Virus record (IMG/VR): IMGVR_UViG_3300017719_000194
Coordinates: 1 to 24,300 of that record
Direction: 5' to 3' (one strand)
Origin: a virus
Length of the DNA: 24,300 bases
Positions 23,062-24,300 of this stretch are shown here, piece by piece. The translations under genes and the position numbers were made by a program. The first letter of the stretch is position 1. The number at the start of each line of letters is the position of its first letter. The notes beneath the pieces were generated by a model. The model worked only from the letters and a program-made list of their open reading frames with translations, was not told the origin of the DNA and made no database searches.

Positions 23062-23069
23062 CAAATATA
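23062..23069 (-). promoter_or_regulatory. Possible promoter element just before the 42-aa gene
   Basis: The minus strand reads TATATTTG, ending only 4 nt before the ATG at 23057. If used, transcription would start at or next to the ATG, giving a leaderless message for the 42-residue gene and a promoter for cassette copy 2. Chance occurrence is possible. Confidence 0.28.
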
Positions 23070-23087
23070 ATTATTTTATTTTTATGC

Positions 23088-23426
23088 CTACCAAGGTAAA
23101 GCAGGTTTGCTAGGTTCTACAACAGGACTAATCTTGCTGTCAATCATTCCTCCTACGGCTGCTTCAAAAGAAGCTACTGACTCAGCTCCTAGTGAATCTT
23201 TTATCCATCCTACTACTGTATCATTAGTTAAATCATCATAAGCAATGAAATCGTCTTTTTCAGATATCTCAAACTTTAAAGCATTGTGATTTAATTCAGA
23301 TGAGTATGTTTTACCATCTACCTCTTCTTCTCCCGATACGGTAAACGTAACATCTACCACATAGTTTAATTCTCCTTCTATATCTTTCGTATATAGACTT
23401 TCAACTGTCCAAGTATAATTTTTCAT
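23088..23426 (-). CDS. 112-aa fibre-cassette protein, copy 1
   Basis: It is paralogous to 21733-22071 (same length, start, central Glu-Val-Asp-Gly-Lys, Val-Gly-Trp-Ile-Lys-Asp-Ser-Leu-Gly helix and Leu-Pro-Trp end). It is acidic, with an N-terminal beta half, a helical C-terminal half and a Pro-rich tail. It lies 1 nt after the 289-residue fibre. The pairing of each copy with its own fibre suggests a functional link, such as fibre folding or attachment, but this is not demonstrated. Confidence 0.75.
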   Translation of the reverse strand: MKNYTWTVESLYTKDIEGELNYVVDVTFTVSGEEEVDGKTYSSELNHNALKFEISEKDDFIAYDDLTNDTVVGWIKDSLGAESVASFEAAVGGMIDSKISPVVEPSKPALPW

Positions 23427-23427
23427 T

Positions 23428-24297
23428 TTATGCTAATAATATTTTTTCTGCTACTCCATTTATAATTACATCCCAAGTTTTTGTCTGAGCTGCTGCTGCT
23501 GTGGTTACTGCTCCTGAGTTATAGGTTGAAGAACCAACTACAAACTGATTACTTGCTGTTGCTGTCGCCTCCTTACCCAATATTACAGAATGACTAAAGT
23601 TACCGCTATTTACATTCGCACCTAATGCCGAGTTACCTTCTCCTGTTGTGTTGGCTGATAACGCAGAAATACCAATGGCTGTGTTATCTGAAGATGTTGT
23701 GTTTTGTAAAGATGATACACCAAGTGCAGTATTACTATTACCCGAAATGTTATTCTGTAAACTAGTACGACCAACAGCAGTATTGTTAACTGCCGTTTGT
23801 ATTTTCCATCCTGTCGTGTATCCTATACAAATATTTTGAGTTCCACTAGTAGCATCCTGCAATGCAAATTCTCCTATTGCAACATTTCCATTACCATTTG
23901 TTAAACTTTTTAAAGTCCTAAATCCAAGAGATGTATTATAAATACCTGTATCATTTATTGCTTGAGATTCACCTCCAATAGCTGTATTGAATTGTCCACC
24001 ACCTACAGTCATTGCCTGATATCCATAAACTGTTACACCAAAATTACTCCGTACACCACCATACCATACAGATGTACCGTCATCATTCAATAAGCCATCT
24101 CCTAGAGTTGTTCCTGCTGTAAACTTAGCAACCTTATTTGCCGTTCCTGAACCTGAAAGACCTCCACCTGTTGTGTCTATAATGTCTTGCATTGTAAAGT
24201 ATTCAGCCCTTCCTTGCGTTTGTGCCGAACCTCTTTCTACTATAGGGACACCTGTTGTGTCTCCTCTAAACTGTGTATTACTTGGTATAATAGCCAT
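23428..24297 (-). CDS. Fibre protein with YadA-like beta-roll, 289 aa (cassette copy 1)
   Basis: It has the same anchor (1-42) as copy 2. Next comes a linker with Gly-Thr-Ala-Asn-Lys-Val-Ala-Lys-Phe-Thr and Leu-x-Asp-Asp-Gly-Thr (51-75), a motif frequent in Bacteroidetes phage fibres and surface proteins. About eleven Asn-x-x-Ile/Val-Gly beta-roll repeats follow (88-256), then a cap with Thr-Trp-Asp-Val-Ile-Ile-Asn-Gly. It is probably a trimeric fibre involved in surface contact. The gene is complete; upstream sequence lies outside the window, so its promoter is not seen. Confidence 0.82.
   Translation of the reverse strand: MAIIPSNTQFRGDTTGVPIVERGSAQTQGRAEYFTMQDIIDTTGGGLSGSGTANKVAKFTAGTTLGDGLLNDDGTSVWYGGVRSNFGVTVYGYQAMTVGGGQFNTAIGGESQAINDTGIYNTSLGFRTLKSLTNGNGNVAIGEFALQDATSGTQNICIGYTTGWKIQTAVNNTAVGRTSLQNNISGNSNTALGVSSLQNTTSSDNTAIGISALSANTTGEGNSALGANVNSGNFSHSVILGKEATATASNQFVVGSSTYNSGAVTTAAAAQTKTWDVIINGVAEKILLA
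23530..24036 (-). repeat. Beta-roll repeats of fibre copy 1
   Basis: About eleven degenerate units (residues 88-256 of the 289-residue fibre) with an Asn-[Thr/Val/Ile]-x-[Ile/Val/Leu]-Gly core, comparable in number to copy 2 but differing in most non-core residues. Confidence 0.75.
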
Positions 24298-24300
24298 AAT

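Noticed and set aside
22202-24036. Regular repeats that could be taken for a CRISPR array or tandem DNA repeats
   Set aside because: The periodicity follows codons of beta-roll repeats in two fibre genes. The DNA units are not identical and there are no equal spacers.
21733-24297. Diversity-generating retroelement acting on the fibre genes
   Set aside because: No reverse transcriptase gene and no template/variable repeat pair with adenine-specific changes is visible. The differences between copies look like ordinary divergence.
1-24300. tRNA genes, integrase or attachment sites, and lysis genes
   Set aside because: No tRNA-like cloverleaf was noticed in the gaps, and no recombinase, holin or endolysin motif was seen. 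If present in this genome they lie outside the window.

Overview
The window is part of a double-stranded DNA tailed-phage genome. Every supported gene lies on the minus strand, so reading order runs from position 24300 down to 1. The DNA is AT-rich, starts are preceded by A/T-rich leaders without a Shine-Dalgarno box, and the gaps carry TAnnTTTG elements, the -7 motif known from Bacteroidetes promoters. The protein set fits a short-tailed phage in or near the crAss-like group (Crassvirales) infecting a member of the Bacteroidetes, probably an aquatic flavobacterium. The strongest evidence is the order TerL, portal, scaffold-like protein, major capsid protein, two ring/connector proteins and a ~1500-residue muzzle ('stabilization') protein with a recognisable N-terminus. 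The crAss-like placement is by family recognition, not by a search.

Layout in reading order. (1) 24297-21472: an appendage block made of two diverged copies of a two-gene cassette. Each copy has a fibre with a YadA-like beta-roll followed by a 112-residue protein. A 42-residue gene sits between the copies, and an 85-residue fibre-associated protein closes the block, followed by a two-hairpin region with a terminator. (2) 21323-15615: a 74-residue unknown, a protein that looks like two GroES domains in tandem, a small-terminase candidate, the large terminase (TTG start) and the portal. These five genes are packed with overlaps or 1-nt gaps. (3) 15564-12953: scaffold candidate and major capsid protein, closed by a strong terminator. 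(4) 12884-12147: a conserved-looking unknown gene with a terminator on either side. (5) 12066-3894: two ring/connector proteins, the giant muzzle protein and two tail-associated structural proteins. (6) 3838-1: three cysteine-free proteins, the last cut by the window edge, probably packaged inside the head or ejected.

The genes form one virion-building programme: a co-chaperonin for folding, terminase and portal for packaging, scaffold and capsid for the shell, rings and muzzle for the tail stub, fibres for host contact, and internal proteins for ejection. Blocks are separated by terminator and promoter pairs. Four of the promoter-like sites share a longer consensus, TA(T/A)CTTTGTNRAAA, suggesting each late block is expressed separately. 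No plus-strand gene, tRNA, integrase, CRISPR array, insertion sequence or origin is visible.
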